From: Rubrivivax sp. | Lineage (GTDB): Bacteria; Pseudomonadota; Gammaproteobacteria; Burkholderiales; Burkholderiaceae_C | DNA length: 64,000 bases | NCBI GenBank assembly: GCA_027484825.1 | Contig: JAIXSE010000001.1 | Span: forward strand, 62,001-126,000 | Direction: 5' to 3' | Notes under the pieces: generated by a model | What the model was told of the DNA's origin: nothing | Seen by the model: the letters and a program-made list of their open reading frames with translations, nothing else | Databases searched by the model: none | In this document: positions 19,202 to 29,200 of the stretch, piece after piece | Layout: each line of letters begins with the position of its first letter | How positions within the stretch are numbered: the first letter of the stretch is position 1 | Translations under genes and position numbers: made by a program

Positions 19202-19627
19202 GTGAGTGATTTGCCCCGTCTGGCGAGAGCCCTGGAATATCTGGACATGGCCTCCGCCCTGTATATGGCTGGCGGCGCCGATCATTCCGCGCAGTTGCTC
19301 GCTGCGGCCGGTGAGCGCCTGCTGGGGGACCTGGCGCGGTTGATCCAGTCGCCGGAACATGGGCCTGAAGTGCAGCAGTTGCTGTCGCGGGTGGCGCAGA
19401 CGCATCCTGGCTATTCGCTTCCGGAAGTGCCTGGGCATGCGCCGAATCGGCAGTTGCAGCAGATGATGTCCCGCGAGGAATCGCCGGAGTTGATGGCACT
19501 GCGGCAGGCGACGTCGGCGCTGCTGCGGGCCTCGTGGTATTTGCTGGAAACGATGGGGCTGGAATCGCTGGCGCCGTCACGGCTCCACCAGGCCATCGAA
19601 AAATCCACCATCTACGCAGAGTTGTAA
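19202..19627 (+). CDS. uncharacterised helical protein
   Basis: 141 residues, starting at a GTG with an exceptionally good ribosome site (AAGGAGG, ending about 6 bases upstream), which fixes the start. The sequence is almost all helix (MSDLPRLARALEYLDMASAL; AAGERLLGDLARLIQSPEHG; MALRQATSALLRASWYLLET) with no signal peptide. No family recognised. Stands between DUF1134 (divergent) and the PilZ gene (same strand, 250 bases on). Confidence 0.65.
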   Translation: MSDLPRLARALEYLDMASALYMAGGADHSAQLLAAAGERLLGDLARLIQSPEHGPEVQQLLSRVAQTHPGYSLPEVPGHAPNRQLQQMMSREESPELMALRQATSALLRASWYLLETMGLESLAPSRLHQAIEKSTIYAEL

Positions 19628-19652
19628 TTTCCCCCCCCTACGCGCTGCGCGC

Positions 19653-19700
19653 GCCCCCCAAGGGGGCAAGACGGAGCCCGGCAAAGCCGGATCTCCAGTC
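19653..19700. repeat. intergenic stem-loop repeats of a common beta-proteobacterial type
   Basis: GCCCCC-CAA-GGGGGC and, shortly after, CCGGC-AAA-GCCGG form two short stems just past the stop of the preceding gene. They resemble the dispersed C/G-rich intergenic elements frequent in Burkholderiales and may terminate transcription. Confidence 0.4.
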
Positions 19701-19764
19701 TTCGCTTGGGGCGGGCGACAGGACGACTGGCGCGTCTCTCAAGAGGGAGCGGTCGCCCTTGGTT

Positions 19765-19791
19765 GGGGCGGGGGCGGGGGTGGGCGCGGGG
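19765..19791 (+). other. potential G-quadruplex upstream of the PilZ gene
   Basis: Four G-runs with single-base loops (GGGG-C-GGGGG-C-GGGGG-T-GGG) and a further GGGG a few bases on, on the coding strand about 90 bases before the PilZ start. This satisfies the usual quadruplex pattern; whether it forms or regulates is unknown. Confidence 0.5.
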
Positions 19792-19879
19792 TGGAGCGTC
19801 GGTGGGGTAGGTTTGATAGGTGGGGGCTTTGACGAAGGTCGCTGGGAAGCGGATAGTCGCTGAAACTGCCGGAGATGCG

Positions 19880-20260
19880 ATGTCCAAGGATTCAGCCCAC
19901 GAGCGACGCCACTTCTCACGCATCGCCTTCGCGAGCGCCGCACATCTGGTCACCGTGGATCAACGCGTGACCGTTCAGGTGCTCGACCTCTCCCTCAAAG
20001 GCGCCCTGCTCCTGTTGCCAGACAACGCCCCCGTCGAACCCGGCATGCTCGCACTGCTCGACCTGCCCCTGTCACCACATGACGGACGCATCTCCATGGC
20101 CGTCCAATTGGCCCACATCGACGGCAATAAGGCCGGCCTCCTCAGCCTGGGCATCGACCTCGAAAGCATCACCCATCTGCGTCGCTTGATCGAACTCAAC
20201 CTCGGCGACCCCGCCCTGGCAGAACGAGACCTCCGAGCTCTCGCCGCCTCACCGTCCTGA
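19880..20260 (+). CDS. PilZ-domain c-di-GMP-binding protein
   Basis: 126 residues, a single PilZ domain. The N-terminal RRHFSRI supplies the RxxxR motif and VLDLSLKGALLLL the D-x-S-x-x-G motif, both needed for c-di-GMP binding; the barrel continues to LLSLGIDLESITHLRRLIEL. ATG at 19880 with GGAG five bases upstream. Acts in the cytoplasm as a c-di-GMP effector; the target is unknown. The window also encodes an EAL protein (35326) and a degenerate GGDEF protein (17548). Confidence 0.88.
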   Translation: MSKDSAHERRHFSRIAFASAAHLVTVDQRVTVQVLDLSLKGALLLLPDNAPVEPGMLALLDLPLSPHDGRISMAVQLAHIDGNKAGLLSLGIDLESITHLRRLIELNLGDPALAERDLRALAASPS

Positions 20261-20284
20261 TCGACAACGCATCCGCGTGACGAC

Positions 20285-21133
20285 TCACTGCGCGATGAAA
20301 CGTCGCAGCACCTCAAACGCTGCCACCGGGTCATCGCGCCAGGCGCCATGACCCACGCCCGGGAAGCGGGCCAGTTGGCGGTGCCGGGCCGGCAGTGCCT
20401 CAAAAATCTCCAGGGCGTCTTCCAGCGGGCAGACCGGATCGTCCTCTCCCACCATGACGAGCACCGGGCACTGCGCCGCGGCCAAGCCCTGCAGCAGGCC
20501 CAGGTCCTGCTTCTCGCCGGAGACGAAGTGCAGGAGGATCTCCAGGTTCGCCAGAGTCCGGCTGCCCGCTTCCGGGTCGGCCGCCGGCCGGGTGTTGTAG
20601 AGGTGACGCACACCAGACCAGTACGCCTCAAAGGTCTCGTGGCTGGGTCGCGCCCAGAACGCCTCCGCCAGCACCCGCGCCTGCGGCCCGCCGCGACGCT
20701 CGAAGGCCGCCAGCTTGCGGTCCAGGCCCATGTGGTGAGAGGTGCTGGACAGGATCACCTTGGAGGCATGTCCCGGATGCCGCGCAATGTAGCGCTGCGC
20801 CACGAAACCGCCGAAGGACTGACCCAGCACAATGGGCTTCTCAATGCCCATCGCGTCGCATAGACGCACGATGTCGTCCGCCCACACATCCAGATTCCAT
20901 TCGCTGGAGGGACGAGGGTCGCTGCGGCCATGACCGCGATGGTCGTAATAGACCACCTGCGCCAGGTCGGTCAGTTGACCGAAGGCCGGCTTGAACGCAC
21001 TGTGGTCGAAGCCCGGCCCACCATGCATGCAGATCAGCGTGGGCTTCTCCCGCATGCGCGGGCCGTCCGGCACCAGACCCGCTCCGTCCACATCCACATA
21101 AAGGCGAACGCCGCCACCGATATCGATCTTCAT
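20285..21133 (-). CDS. alpha/beta hydrolase, proline-iminopeptidase-like
   Basis: 282 residues. Oxyanion motif CMHGGPGFDHSAFKP (HGGPG, as in prolyl iminopeptidases), YDHRGHGRSDPRP, nucleophile GQSFGGFVAQRY, acid VMVGEDDPVCP and His in GVGHGAWRDDP: a full catalytic set. Start at the ATG at 21133 (MKIDIGGGVRLYVDVDG); earlier in-frame codons are low-complexity. No export signal. Faces the molybdoenzyme gene divergently. Substrate not predictable. Confidence 0.85.
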   Translation of the reverse strand: MKIDIGGGVRLYVDVDGAGLVPDGPRMREKPTLICMHGGPGFDHSAFKPAFGQLTDLAQVVYYDHRGHGRSDPRPSSEWNLDVWADDIVRLCDAMGIEKPIVLGQSFGGFVAQRYIARHPGHASKVILSSTSHHMGLDRKLAAFERRGGPQARVLAEAFWARPSHETFEAYWSGVRHLYNTRPAADPEAGSRTLANLEILLHFVSGEKQDLGLLQGLAAAQCPVLVMVGEDDPVCPLEDALEIFEALPARHRQLARFPGVGHGAWRDDPVAAFEVLRRFIAQ

Positions 21134-21234
21134 GCGCGCAAGTATGCCGCGACCGCGCCTGTCGCCTACATGACGACAGGGGTCCATCGTGCGACTCACA
21201 ATCCCCCGCACAAGACGACGAACCGGAGACTGCC

Positions 21235-23550
21235 ATGGCCATCGACGCCCCATCTCGGCCGGAGGGCGAGGATCCGCAGACGCACTACCGCATCTGCCCC
21301 CTGTGCGAGGCCAGTTGCGGACTGGAGATCCGCACCGCCCGGTCCACCGACGGAAAGGCCCAACGCCGCGTCGTGAGCATCCGAGGCGACGATCAGGACC
21401 CGTTCAGCGACGGCTATCTGTGCCCCAAAGGCGTGGCGCTGAAAGATCTGCATGAAGACCCCGATCGCCTGCGCCAGCCGATGCGCCGCGAGCCCGACGG
21501 CCGCTTCGTGCCAATCAGCTGGGCCCAGGCCTTCGACGAGATCCACCGCCGCCTGCCCGCCCTGCGCCAAGCCTACGGGCCGGACGCAGTAGGCCTGAGC
21601 ATCGGCAACCCGGCCTCTCACAAGATCGGTCTGTTCAGCTACTTCCCAGGCCTGGCCCGCGCGCTGGGCACCCGCAACATCTTCTCCGCCTCCACCCTGG
21701 ACCAGATGCCCAAGCAACTGGCCTGCGGCTGGATGTACGGGCACTGGCTGAGCGTGCCGGTGCCAGACCTGCCCCGCAGCGACCTGCTCATCATCCTCGG
21801 CGCCAATCCGGCGGTCAGCAATGGCAGCCTCTGGACGGTGCCCGACTATCGCGGCAAGGCCAAAGCCATGCGTGCCCGCGGCGGCCGCATCATCGTCATC
21901 GACCCGCGCTTCACCGAGACCGCCCAGGCGGCCGATGCGCACCATGCCATCCGCCCCGGTGGCGACGTCTTCCTGCTGCTGGGCATGCTGCACACGCTGT
22001 TTGAGGAAGACCTGGTGCGGCCCGGCCGTCTGAGCGACCACCTGAGTGGCCTCGACGAAGTGCGCGCCCTGGCGGCCAACTTCCCGCCCGCCGCCTGTGC
22101 GCCGCAAGCTGGTCTGTCCGAAGCGGTCATCCGCCAGCTGGCGCGTGACCTGGCCGGAGCCCGAAGCGCCGCGCTCTACGGCCGCATCGGCACCTGCACC
22201 CAGCGCTTCGGCACGATCAACAGCTGGCTGATCGACCTGCTCAACATCCTCACCGGCCACCTGGACAGCCCCGGCGGCCTGATGTTCCCCAAGGCAGCGG
22301 CCTTTGCCGCCAATACCCTGGGGCGACCCGGCCAGGGCAAGGGCGTGACGACAGGCCGCCGACACAGCCGCGTCAGCCATGCACCGGAAGTGATGGGCGA
22401 GCTGCCCATCAGTTGCCTGTCAGAAGAAATCGAGACGCCCGGTGACGGCCAGATCCACGCACTGATCACCGTGGCCTGCAATCCAGTGCTGTCCGCCCCG
22501 AACGGCGCCCGGCTGTCCCGCGCCCTCGAAGGCCTGGACTTCATGATCAGCCTGGACCCCTACATCAACGAGACCACCCGGCATGCCCACCTGATCCTGC
22601 CGCCGCCGTCCCCGCTGGAGGACTGGCACTACGACCAGGTGTTTGCGCAGCTCTCGTGGCGCAACCACGCGCGGTGGTCGGGCCCGGTGTTCACCCGCGA
22701 GGCGGGGTCCGATGCTCCACCCTCCGACGCCCACGCCGAATGGCAGACGCTGCTGCGCCTGACCGCCATCGTCAACGGCCAGGGCCCGGATGCGGACCTG
22801 CAGGCGCTGGATGACCAGATGCTGATGACCGAGCTGCGCCGCAGTGCCGGCGACCGCGCAGCGGAATGCATGTCGCTGCTCGAGGGGGGCAGCGGCCCGG
22901 CCCGCTGGCTGGACCTGGCCCTGCGCACCGGCCCCTATGGCGACGGATTCGGCCACCAGCCCGAGGGACTGACGCTGGCCAAGGTCCGCGCCGCGCCGCA
23001 CGGCATCGACCTGGGTCCGCTGACGCCCCGCATTCCGGAGCTGCTGCGCACGCCGTCCGGCCGCATCGAACTGGCGCCGCCGGCCCTGCTGGCCGAACTG
23101 CCGACGGTGCAGGCCGCACTGCAGCGCCCGCTCACCCACGAGCTGCTGCTGATCGGCCGACGCGAGACCCGCAGCAACAACAGCTGGATGCACAACCTGC
23201 CAGTGCTGGCCAAGGGCAAGGAGCGCTGCACGCTGCTGATCCATCCTGACGACGCCGCCCGCGTCGGCCTGAGCGCCGGCCAGACGGCACGTCTTGGCAA
23301 TGCCCGCGGTAGCGTGCTGGCCCAGGTGGAACTCAGCGAGACCATGCGGCCCGGCGTGGTGAGCCTGCCGCATGGCTGGGGCCATGACCTGGCGGGTACG
23401 CAGCTTCAGGTGGCCGCCCAGCATCCGGGCGTCAACATGAACCTGCTGCTGGATGAAGACGACCGGGACCCGGTGTCCGGCACCTCGGTGCTGTCCGGCG
23501 TGCCGGTGCGTCTCAGCGCGGCGGAAAGCGGCCCGACAGCAAGCCACTGA
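21235..23550 (+). CDS. molybdopterin-dependent oxidoreductase (DMSO-reductase family)
   Basis: 771-residue catalytic subunit. N-terminal [4Fe-4S] motif CPLCEASCGLEI with the fourth Cys in GYLCPKG. Molybdopterin-guanine-dinucleotide binding regions: LIILGANPAVSNGSLWTVPD, IIVIDPRFTETAQAADAHHA, RPGGDVFLLLGML. C-terminal molydopterin dinucleotide-binding barrel: RRETRSNNSWMHNLP...HPDDAARVGLSAGQTARLG. The active-site area reads TLDQMPKQLACGWMYG, a pattern of uncharacterised cytoplasmic relatives of formate dehydrogenase. No Tat signal, no companion subunit nearby, so probably a soluble single-chain enzyme. Its 3' end overlaps the convergent gene at 23513 by 38 bases. Confidence 0.88.
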   Translation: MAIDAPSRPEGEDPQTHYRICPLCEASCGLEIRTARSTDGKAQRRVVSIRGDDQDPFSDGYLCPKGVALKDLHEDPDRLRQPMRREPDGRFVPISWAQAFDEIHRRLPALRQAYGPDAVGLSIGNPASHKIGLFSYFPGLARALGTRNIFSASTLDQMPKQLACGWMYGHWLSVPVPDLPRSDLLIILGANPAVSNGSLWTVPDYRGKAKAMRARGGRIIVIDPRFTETAQAADAHHAIRPGGDVFLLLGMLHTLFEEDLVRPGRLSDHLSGLDEVRALAANFPPAACAPQAGLSEAVIRQLARDLAGARSAALYGRIGTCTQRFGTINSWLIDLLNILTGHLDSPGGLMFPKAAAFAANTLGRPGQGKGVTTGRRHSRVSHAPEVMGELPISCLSEEIETPGDGQIHALITVACNPVLSAPNGARLSRALEGLDFMISLDPYINETTRHAHLILPPPSPLEDWHYDQVFAQLSWRNHARWSGPVFTREAGSDAPPSDAHAEWQTLLRLTAIVNGQGPDADLQALDDQMLMTELRRSAGDRAAECMSLLEGGSGPARWLDLALRTGPYGDGFGHQPEGLTLAKVRAAPHGIDLGPLTPRIPELLRTPSGRIELAPPALLAELPTVQAALQRPLTHELLLIGRRETRSNNSWMHNLPVLAKGKERCTLLIHPDDAARVGLSAGQTARLGNARGSVLAQVELSETMRPGVVSLPHGWGHDLAGTQLQVAAQHPGVNMNLLLDEDDRDPVSGTSVLSGVPVRLSAAESGPTASH

Positions 23551-24508
23551 CCAGTTCCAGATGGTGCATCAGCTGCCACTGGCGGGCCAGGGCCTGGGTG
23601 GGCGGCACGCCGCGAATGTGGCAGCTGACGAAGCGGCGCACCGCCTCGGTAGGGCCAAAGCAGGCATCGCGGCGGTCCAGCGCCTGGTGGAACTGCTGCA
23701 AGGCCCGCACGAAGCGGGCCTCCGCCAGACGCTGCGGCGGGAACTGCCGCTCCGCCACGAAGAACTCCAGGCAGAGCGCCCGGTCCATCGGCCCGCCGAT
23801 CTGGTGAAAGCTCAGATGGAAGCAGCCGGTCGGTCCGCCGCCCGGATGCGGCAGCGACGGCAGGCAGGTGTAGTCCGAAAACCCCGGCCCGCCCACTTCC
23901 AGAAAGCGTGACACTGCATCGGAGAAGAACCGGCGCTCCTGCAAGAAGCCGCCCAGCCCCACCCGCTTGAGCGCATCGGGCATGCTGGCATCCAGCGGCT
24001 CCACCCACACCACCGGCGTCGGTGCCAGCTGCTCGCGCAGCGCGGTCGAGCACGGGCCGTGCTTGAGGAACACCCGCCCCACATGCAGCTCCTTCAGCGC
24101 GTCATACAGATGCATCAGGGACTGCGGCTCCTCCGCCATCACCACCCCCACCACCTGGCCTGCAAAACTCTGCGCAAACAGCCGGACCACTTCCAGCGTC
24201 ACGCCGCCATGCAGCAGCAGGGTCGGACACAGATGCTTGCGCGGCTGGATTGACGCCATCAGATGCCGCCCCCAGCTCAGCGCCGGGGCCGCGCCCACGC
24301 CGTCGAATTCCTGCAGCATCGGATTGACCACCATCCATACCGGCAGGCCCTCGTCCTCGCAGGCCTGCAGCGTGTGAGTGAGCGAGGCCAGCACATGCCG
24401 GACTGGCTCGATCACCGGCTGAACACAAGCATCAGCGGCCAACAGCGGAACTGACTGGCGCAAGGCCAGCATTTCCTTCTGCATGCCGTGGAGATAAGGA
24501 AAGTACAT
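23513..24508 (-). CDS. sce7725-like (beta) family protein
   Basis: 331 residues from the ATG that begins MYFPYLHGMQKEMLALRQSV, the characteristic opening of the sce7725/beta-protein family. Sections such as GLPVWMVVNPMLQEFDG, KHLCPTLLLHGGVTLEVVRL, RVFLKHGPCSTALREQL and SDYTCLPSLPHPGGGPTGCF follow the usual TIM-barrel-like course. A TTG upstream would add seven residues. In other genomes this family is often paired with an sce7726 gene; none is seen here. Biochemical role unknown. The 3' end overlaps the molybdoenzyme gene on the other strand. Confidence 0.65.
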   Translation of the reverse strand: MYFPYLHGMQKEMLALRQSVPLLAADACVQPVIEPVRHVLASLTHTLQACEDEGLPVWMVVNPMLQEFDGVGAAPALSWGRHLMASIQPRKHLCPTLLLHGGVTLEVVRLFAQSFAGQVVGVVMAEEPQSLMHLYDALKELHVGRVFLKHGPCSTALREQLAPTPVVWVEPLDASMPDALKRVGLGGFLQERRFFSDAVSRFLEVGGPGFSDYTCLPSLPHPGGGPTGCFHLSFHQIGGPMDRALCLEFFVAERQFPPQRLAEARFVRALQQFHQALDRRDACFGPTEAVRRFVSCHIRGVPPTQALARQWQLMHHLELVSGLLSGRFPPR

Positions 24509-24704
24509 GGGATCGCCACAAGTCACCAAGGGCGCTGATGATGCAGAGAGCCGATGCGCTCGTCAGCCATTGCGCTTGCTACGTTGCGTTGAATCAAGCT
24601 AGCAAATGCGATCCCAATAGCGGCTAGAGATCCACAACAATTAGTAGTGGAGCGGCCTGAAGAACTGAGCCAAGGCCGCGAGTTGGCGATGCGGTGTCGC
24701 CATG

Positions 24705-24741
24705 AAAAACGGCATCGGCCGCTGCTGCGAACCGATGCCGT
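24705..24741 (-). terminator. rho-independent terminator of the second RND operon
   Basis: On the minus strand ACGGCATCGG, a 13-base loop and CCGATGCCGT form a perfect 10-bp stem followed by TTTTT. It lies 67 bases after the stop of the channel gene at 24808. Confidence 0.8.
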
Positions 24742-24750
24742 CTGGGGGGC

Positions 24751-24808
24751 TGCGCTTTGCAGCGCTTTGCAGCGCTCTGCCGTGCCCTGCCGTGCTCTGT
24801 CGTGCTTT
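24751..24808. repeat. short degenerate tandem repeat
   Basis: Repeated GCGCTTTGCA, then repeated GTGC(C/T)CTG(C/T)C units of about 10 bases between the channel-gene stop and the terminator. No coding or regulatory role is evident. Confidence 0.4.
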
Positions 24809-26235
24809 TAGCGGGCGCTCTTGGCGTCCTGCTGAGCCGGTGCCGGCTCAGTACCGCCGCCCAGCACCTTGTAGAGCTGGACCTGGTTCTGCAGATGCGC
24901 CAGACGCACCTGCAAAGCCGACTGCTGCGCGGCGAAGCTGGAGCGCTGCGCATCAAGCAGGTCCAGGTTGGACGCAGCGCCGTTGCGATAGCTCAGCTCC
25001 ACCAGTTGCAGACGCGAGGCTTCGGCCTCGGCCTGGGCATCCTGGGCGCGCAGTTGCTCGTCCAGCGTCGCACGACCGGCCAGTGCATCGGACACTTCCT
25101 TGAAGGCGGTCTGCACCGCCTTCTCGTAGTTGGCCACGGCAATCTCGCGATTGGCCTTGGCTGCATCCAGGTTGTTGCGGTTCTTGCCGAAGTCGAACAG
25201 CGGCATCAGGGCGGTGCCGCTGATGCTCCAGGCGCTGCGCTTGAACAGGTCGGACAGCGCATTGCTGGCGGTGCCGGCGCTGGTGGTCAGCGAGATGCTC
25301 GGGAAGAACGCGGCACGGGCCACGCCGATGTTGGCTTCCGCCGCCACCAGCTGCTGCTCGGCCTGACGCACGTCCGGACGCTCGATCAGCACCTCGGACG
25401 GCAGCCCGGCCATGAGCGCGCCCATGGTCTGGCTGCTGAGCGGCTGCGCAGCCGCCAGCGTGTCCGGCAGCGGCTGGCCCACCAGCAGGGTCAGGCTGTT
25501 CAGGTCCTGCATGCGGGTGCGCTGCAGCTGGGCCAGCGTGGCCCGGGCCGATTCATAGGACGACTGCGCGGTGTTCAGGTCCAGCTTGGACGAGGCGCCG
25601 TTGTCGAACTTGAGCTGGGTCAGGCGCAGGCTGTCCTGGCGGGTGGCCACGGTCTGCTCGGTCAGCTTGAGCAGCTCGTCGTCCGCCTGCACCGCCAGGT
25701 AGGCGGTGGCCACGCTGGAGATCAGCGAGATGCGGGCGGTGCGAGCCGCTTCGGCGGTCGCCAGATAGCTGGCAAACGAGGCCTCGCTCGTGTTCTTCAA
25801 GCGGCTGAACAGATCCAGCTCATAGGCATTGATCTGCAGGCCGGCCTGATAGGTGCTGACCACGCGGGTGTCGCCGTTGGTGGTCTGCGGACCCCGCGTG
25901 CCGGTGAAGCCGGCATTGATGGTCGGCCAGCGGTTGGCGGACGCCACACCGGCCTGGGCACGGGCCACTTCCACATTCAGAAGGGCCACGCGCAGGTCGC
26001 GGTTGTTCTTCAGCGCCAGGCTGATCAGCTCACGCAGACGGGCGTCGTGGAAGAACTGCTCCCACTGCAGCTGGGCGGCGGCCTGGGCACCCGGCGCTTC
26101 CGCGCCCGGGCCCTGGGGCCACTGACCCGCCACCGGCGCCTGCGGACGCTGATGGTCCGGCGCCAGGTTGATGCAGCCGGTCAATGCCAGGGCCGCAACG
26201 GCCGAGGCCAGGACGGTCAAACTGTTTTTGATCAT
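24808..26235 (-). CDS. outer-membrane efflux channel lipoprotein (OprM/NodT family)
   Basis: 475 residues. Lipoprotein signal MIKNSLTVLASAVAALALTG with Cys after LTG, then INLAPDHQRPQAPVAGQWPQ, as in OprM/TtgC. Duplicated OEP domains: [83 protein letters not shown] at 26235 chosen because it starts the signal peptide; an upstream in-frame Met adds a basic, unlikely leader. Third gene of the acrA-acrB-oprM operon on this strand, 48 bases after the pump; an intrinsic terminator follows at 24705-24741. Confidence 0.93.
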   Translation of the reverse strand: MIKNSLTVLASAVAALALTGCINLAPDHQRPQAPVAGQWPQGPGAEAPGAQAAAQLQWEQFFHDARLRELISLALKNNRDLRVALLNVEVARAQAGVASANRWPTINAGFTGTRGPQTTNGDTRVVSTYQAGLQINAYELDLFSRLKNTSEASFASYLATAEAARTARISLISSVATAYLAVQADDELLKLTEQTVATRQDSLRLTQLKFDNGASSKLDLNTAQSSYESARATLAQLQRTRMQDLNSLTLLVGQPLPDTLAAAQPLSSQTMGALMAGLPSEVLIERPDVRQAEQQLVAAEANIGVARAAFFPSISLTTSAGTASNALSDLFKRSAWSISGTALMPLFDFGKNRNNLDAAKANREIAVANYEKAVQTAFKEVSDALAGRATLDEQLRAQDAQAEAEASRLQLVELSYRNGAASNLDLLDAQRSSFAAQQSALQVRLAHLQNQVQLYKVLGGGTEPAPAQQDAKSAR

Positions 26236-26283
26236 TCGAATTCTCCGTGGGGCCCCGGCTCGCGCCGGGGCTCGCAACGTTCA

Positions 26284-29200
26284 TCACACGCCGTCGGCGT
26301 TCTTGGCATTGGTGCCATCGAGCTCATGCGCATACATCTTGCGCTGGCGGTCGCTGCCCTTGAAGAAGCGGCGCACCACCAGGAAGAAGACCGGCACGAA
26401 GATCACCGCCAGCAGCGTCGCGGTGATCATCCCGGACAGCACGCCGGTACCGATCGCACGCTGGCTGGCCGAGCCGGCGCCGGAGGCGAAGAACAGCGGC
26501 GTCACGCCCAGGATGAAGGCCAGCGAGGTCATGATGATCGGACGGAAGCGCAGGTGCGCCGCTTCGAGAATGGATTCCACCAATCCCTTGCCCTGCGCCT
26601 GCAGGTCTTTCGCGAACTCGATGATCAGGATGGCGTTCTTCGCGGACAAGCCGATGATGGTGATCAGGCCCACCTTGAAGTAGACGTCGTTGGGCATGCC
26701 GCGCAGCGTGGCGCCCGCCAGCGCACCCAGCAGACCCAGCGGCACCACCAGCAGCACGGCCAGCGGGATCGACCAGCTCTCATACAGCGCAGCCAGGCAG
26801 AGGAACACCGCCAGCAGCGAGAACGCCAGCAGGATGGTGGCCTGCGAGCCGGACAGCTGTTCCTCGCGGGACAGACCGGTCCACTCGAAGCCGATGCCCG
26901 GCGGCAGCTTGGCGATCATGCCTTCCAGTTCCTTGATGGCCTGACCGGTGGACGCGCCCGCAGCCGCATCACCGGCCAGGCGCATCGCCGGATAGCCGTT
27001 GTAGCGGGTGGCCTGCATCTGGCCGGTGATCCAGCGGCTGGTGGCAAAGGCGGACATCGGCACGGCCTTGCCGCTGCCGTTGTTCACATTCAGCGCCAGC
27101 ACGTCTTCCGGCGTCATGCGCTTGGGCGCATCCGCCTGCACCACCACCCGCTGCATGCGGCCGGCGCTGGGGAAGTCGTTCACATAGGCCGAGCCCAACT
27201 GGGTGCCGAGCGTGGCTGCAATGGTGCTGTAGTTGATGCCCAGTGCCTGCGCCTTGGCCCGGTCGATGTCGATCTGCAGCTGCGGCGCATCTTCCAGACC
27301 GTCCGGACGCATGCCGGTGATGATCTTGCTCTGCGCGGCCATGCCCATCAGCTGATTACGGGCGGCCAGCAGGGCCTCGTGGCCGAGGCCGCCGCGGTCC
27401 TGCAGACGCAGGGCGAAGCCGGTGGCGTTGCCCAGTTCCGGGATCGGGGGCGGCGACAGCGGGAAGATGAAGGCGTCGCGCACGCCGCCCATCATCGCGC
27501 CGAAGACGCGGCCGGCCACGGCGCTGGCGCTGTGCTCGGCGCCCTTGCGCTCTTCCCACGGCTTCAGCGGCACGAACACCAGTGCGGCGTTCTGACCCTG
27601 GCCGGAGAAGGAGAAGCCGATCACGCCGATGGTGTCGGCCACTTCCGGCTGCTTGTGCAGGAACTGCTCGACAGCGGCCACGGCGGCTTCGGTCCGGTTG
27701 GACGTCGCACCCGGGGGCAGCTGCACGTTGACGATCAGGTAACCCTGGTCTTCATTGGGCAGGAAGGAAGTGGGCATGCGCACATACAGCCAGCCCACCA
27801 CCGCCACGATGGCGACAAAGGCCACCATCATGCTGGGGCTGCGCTTGAGCAGTCGCGACACCCAGCCCTCATAGCCCTTGGCCGTGCGGGAGAAGCTGCG
27901 GTTGAACCAGCCGAAGAAGCCGCGCTTTTCGTGATGGTGACCGGCATCCACCGGCTTGAGCAGCGTGGCGCACAGGGCCGGCGTGAGCGACAGGGCCATC
28001 AGGGCCGACAGCGCCATCGAGGCCACCATCGCCAGCGAGAACTGGCGATAGATGTTGCCCACCGAGCCGGCGAAGAAGGCCATCGGCACGAACACCGCGA
28101 TCAGCACCGTGGTGATGCCGATGATGGCGCCCGAGATCTGGCCCATGGCCTTCTTGGTGGCCTCGCGGGGGGACAAGCCCTCCTCGCTCATGATCCGCTC
28201 GACGTTCTCCACCACCACGATGGCATCGTCCACCAGAATACCGATGGCCAGCACCATGCCGAACAGCGTCAGCACGTTGATGGAGAAGCCCATGGCCAGC
28301 ATGATGCCGAAGGTGCCCAGCAGCGCCACCGGCACCACCAGCGTCGGGATCAGCGTGTAGCGCCAGTCCTGCAGGAAGAGGAACATCACCAGGAACACCA
28401 GGATGATGGCCTCGACCAGGGTCTCGACCACTTGCGAGATCGAGATCTTCACAAACTTGGACGAGTCATACGGCACCGCGTATTCCACGTTGCCCGGGAA
28501 GAACTTCTTGAGCTCTTCCATGCGCTGCTTCACCGCGGTGGCGGTGCCCAGCGCATTGCCGGTGGGCGAGAGCTGAATGCCGATACCGGTGGACGGCTTG
28601 CCGTTCAGGCGGGCGTAGGTGGAATAGCTCTGGCCACCCAGTTCGATGCGGGCCACGTCCTTGAGCTTGACGGTGGAGCCGTCGGTGTTGGCGCGCAGGA
28701 CGATGTTCTCGAACTGCTCCTTGTTCTCCAGCTGACCCTTGACCACGATGGTGGCCGACATGGTCTGGCTGGTGGTGTTCGGACGATCGCCCAGCACACC
28801 GGCCGGCACCAGCGCGTTCTGCGCGGAGATGGCGGTGTTGACTTCGGTCGGCGTCAGATTGAACGACAGCATCTTGGCCGGATCCAGCCAGATGCGCATC
28901 GCGCGCTCGGAACCGAACAGCTGCGCCTGACCGACGCCCGGCACCCGCTGAATTTCCGGAACGATGTTGCGGGCGGCATAGTCGCCCAGCGCGATCGGGT
29001 CCATCGAACCGTCCTTGGAGGCCAGCGTGACGAACAGCAGGAAGTTGGAGCGGGACTTGTCCACCTTCACGCCCTGCTGCGTCACCGCCGACGGCAGTCG
29101 GGGTTCGGCGCGCGACAGGCGGTTCTGGATTTCCACCTGCGCCAGGTCGATGTTGGTGCCGGACTCGAAGGTCACGGTGATCGTGCCCGTGCCGTTGGCC

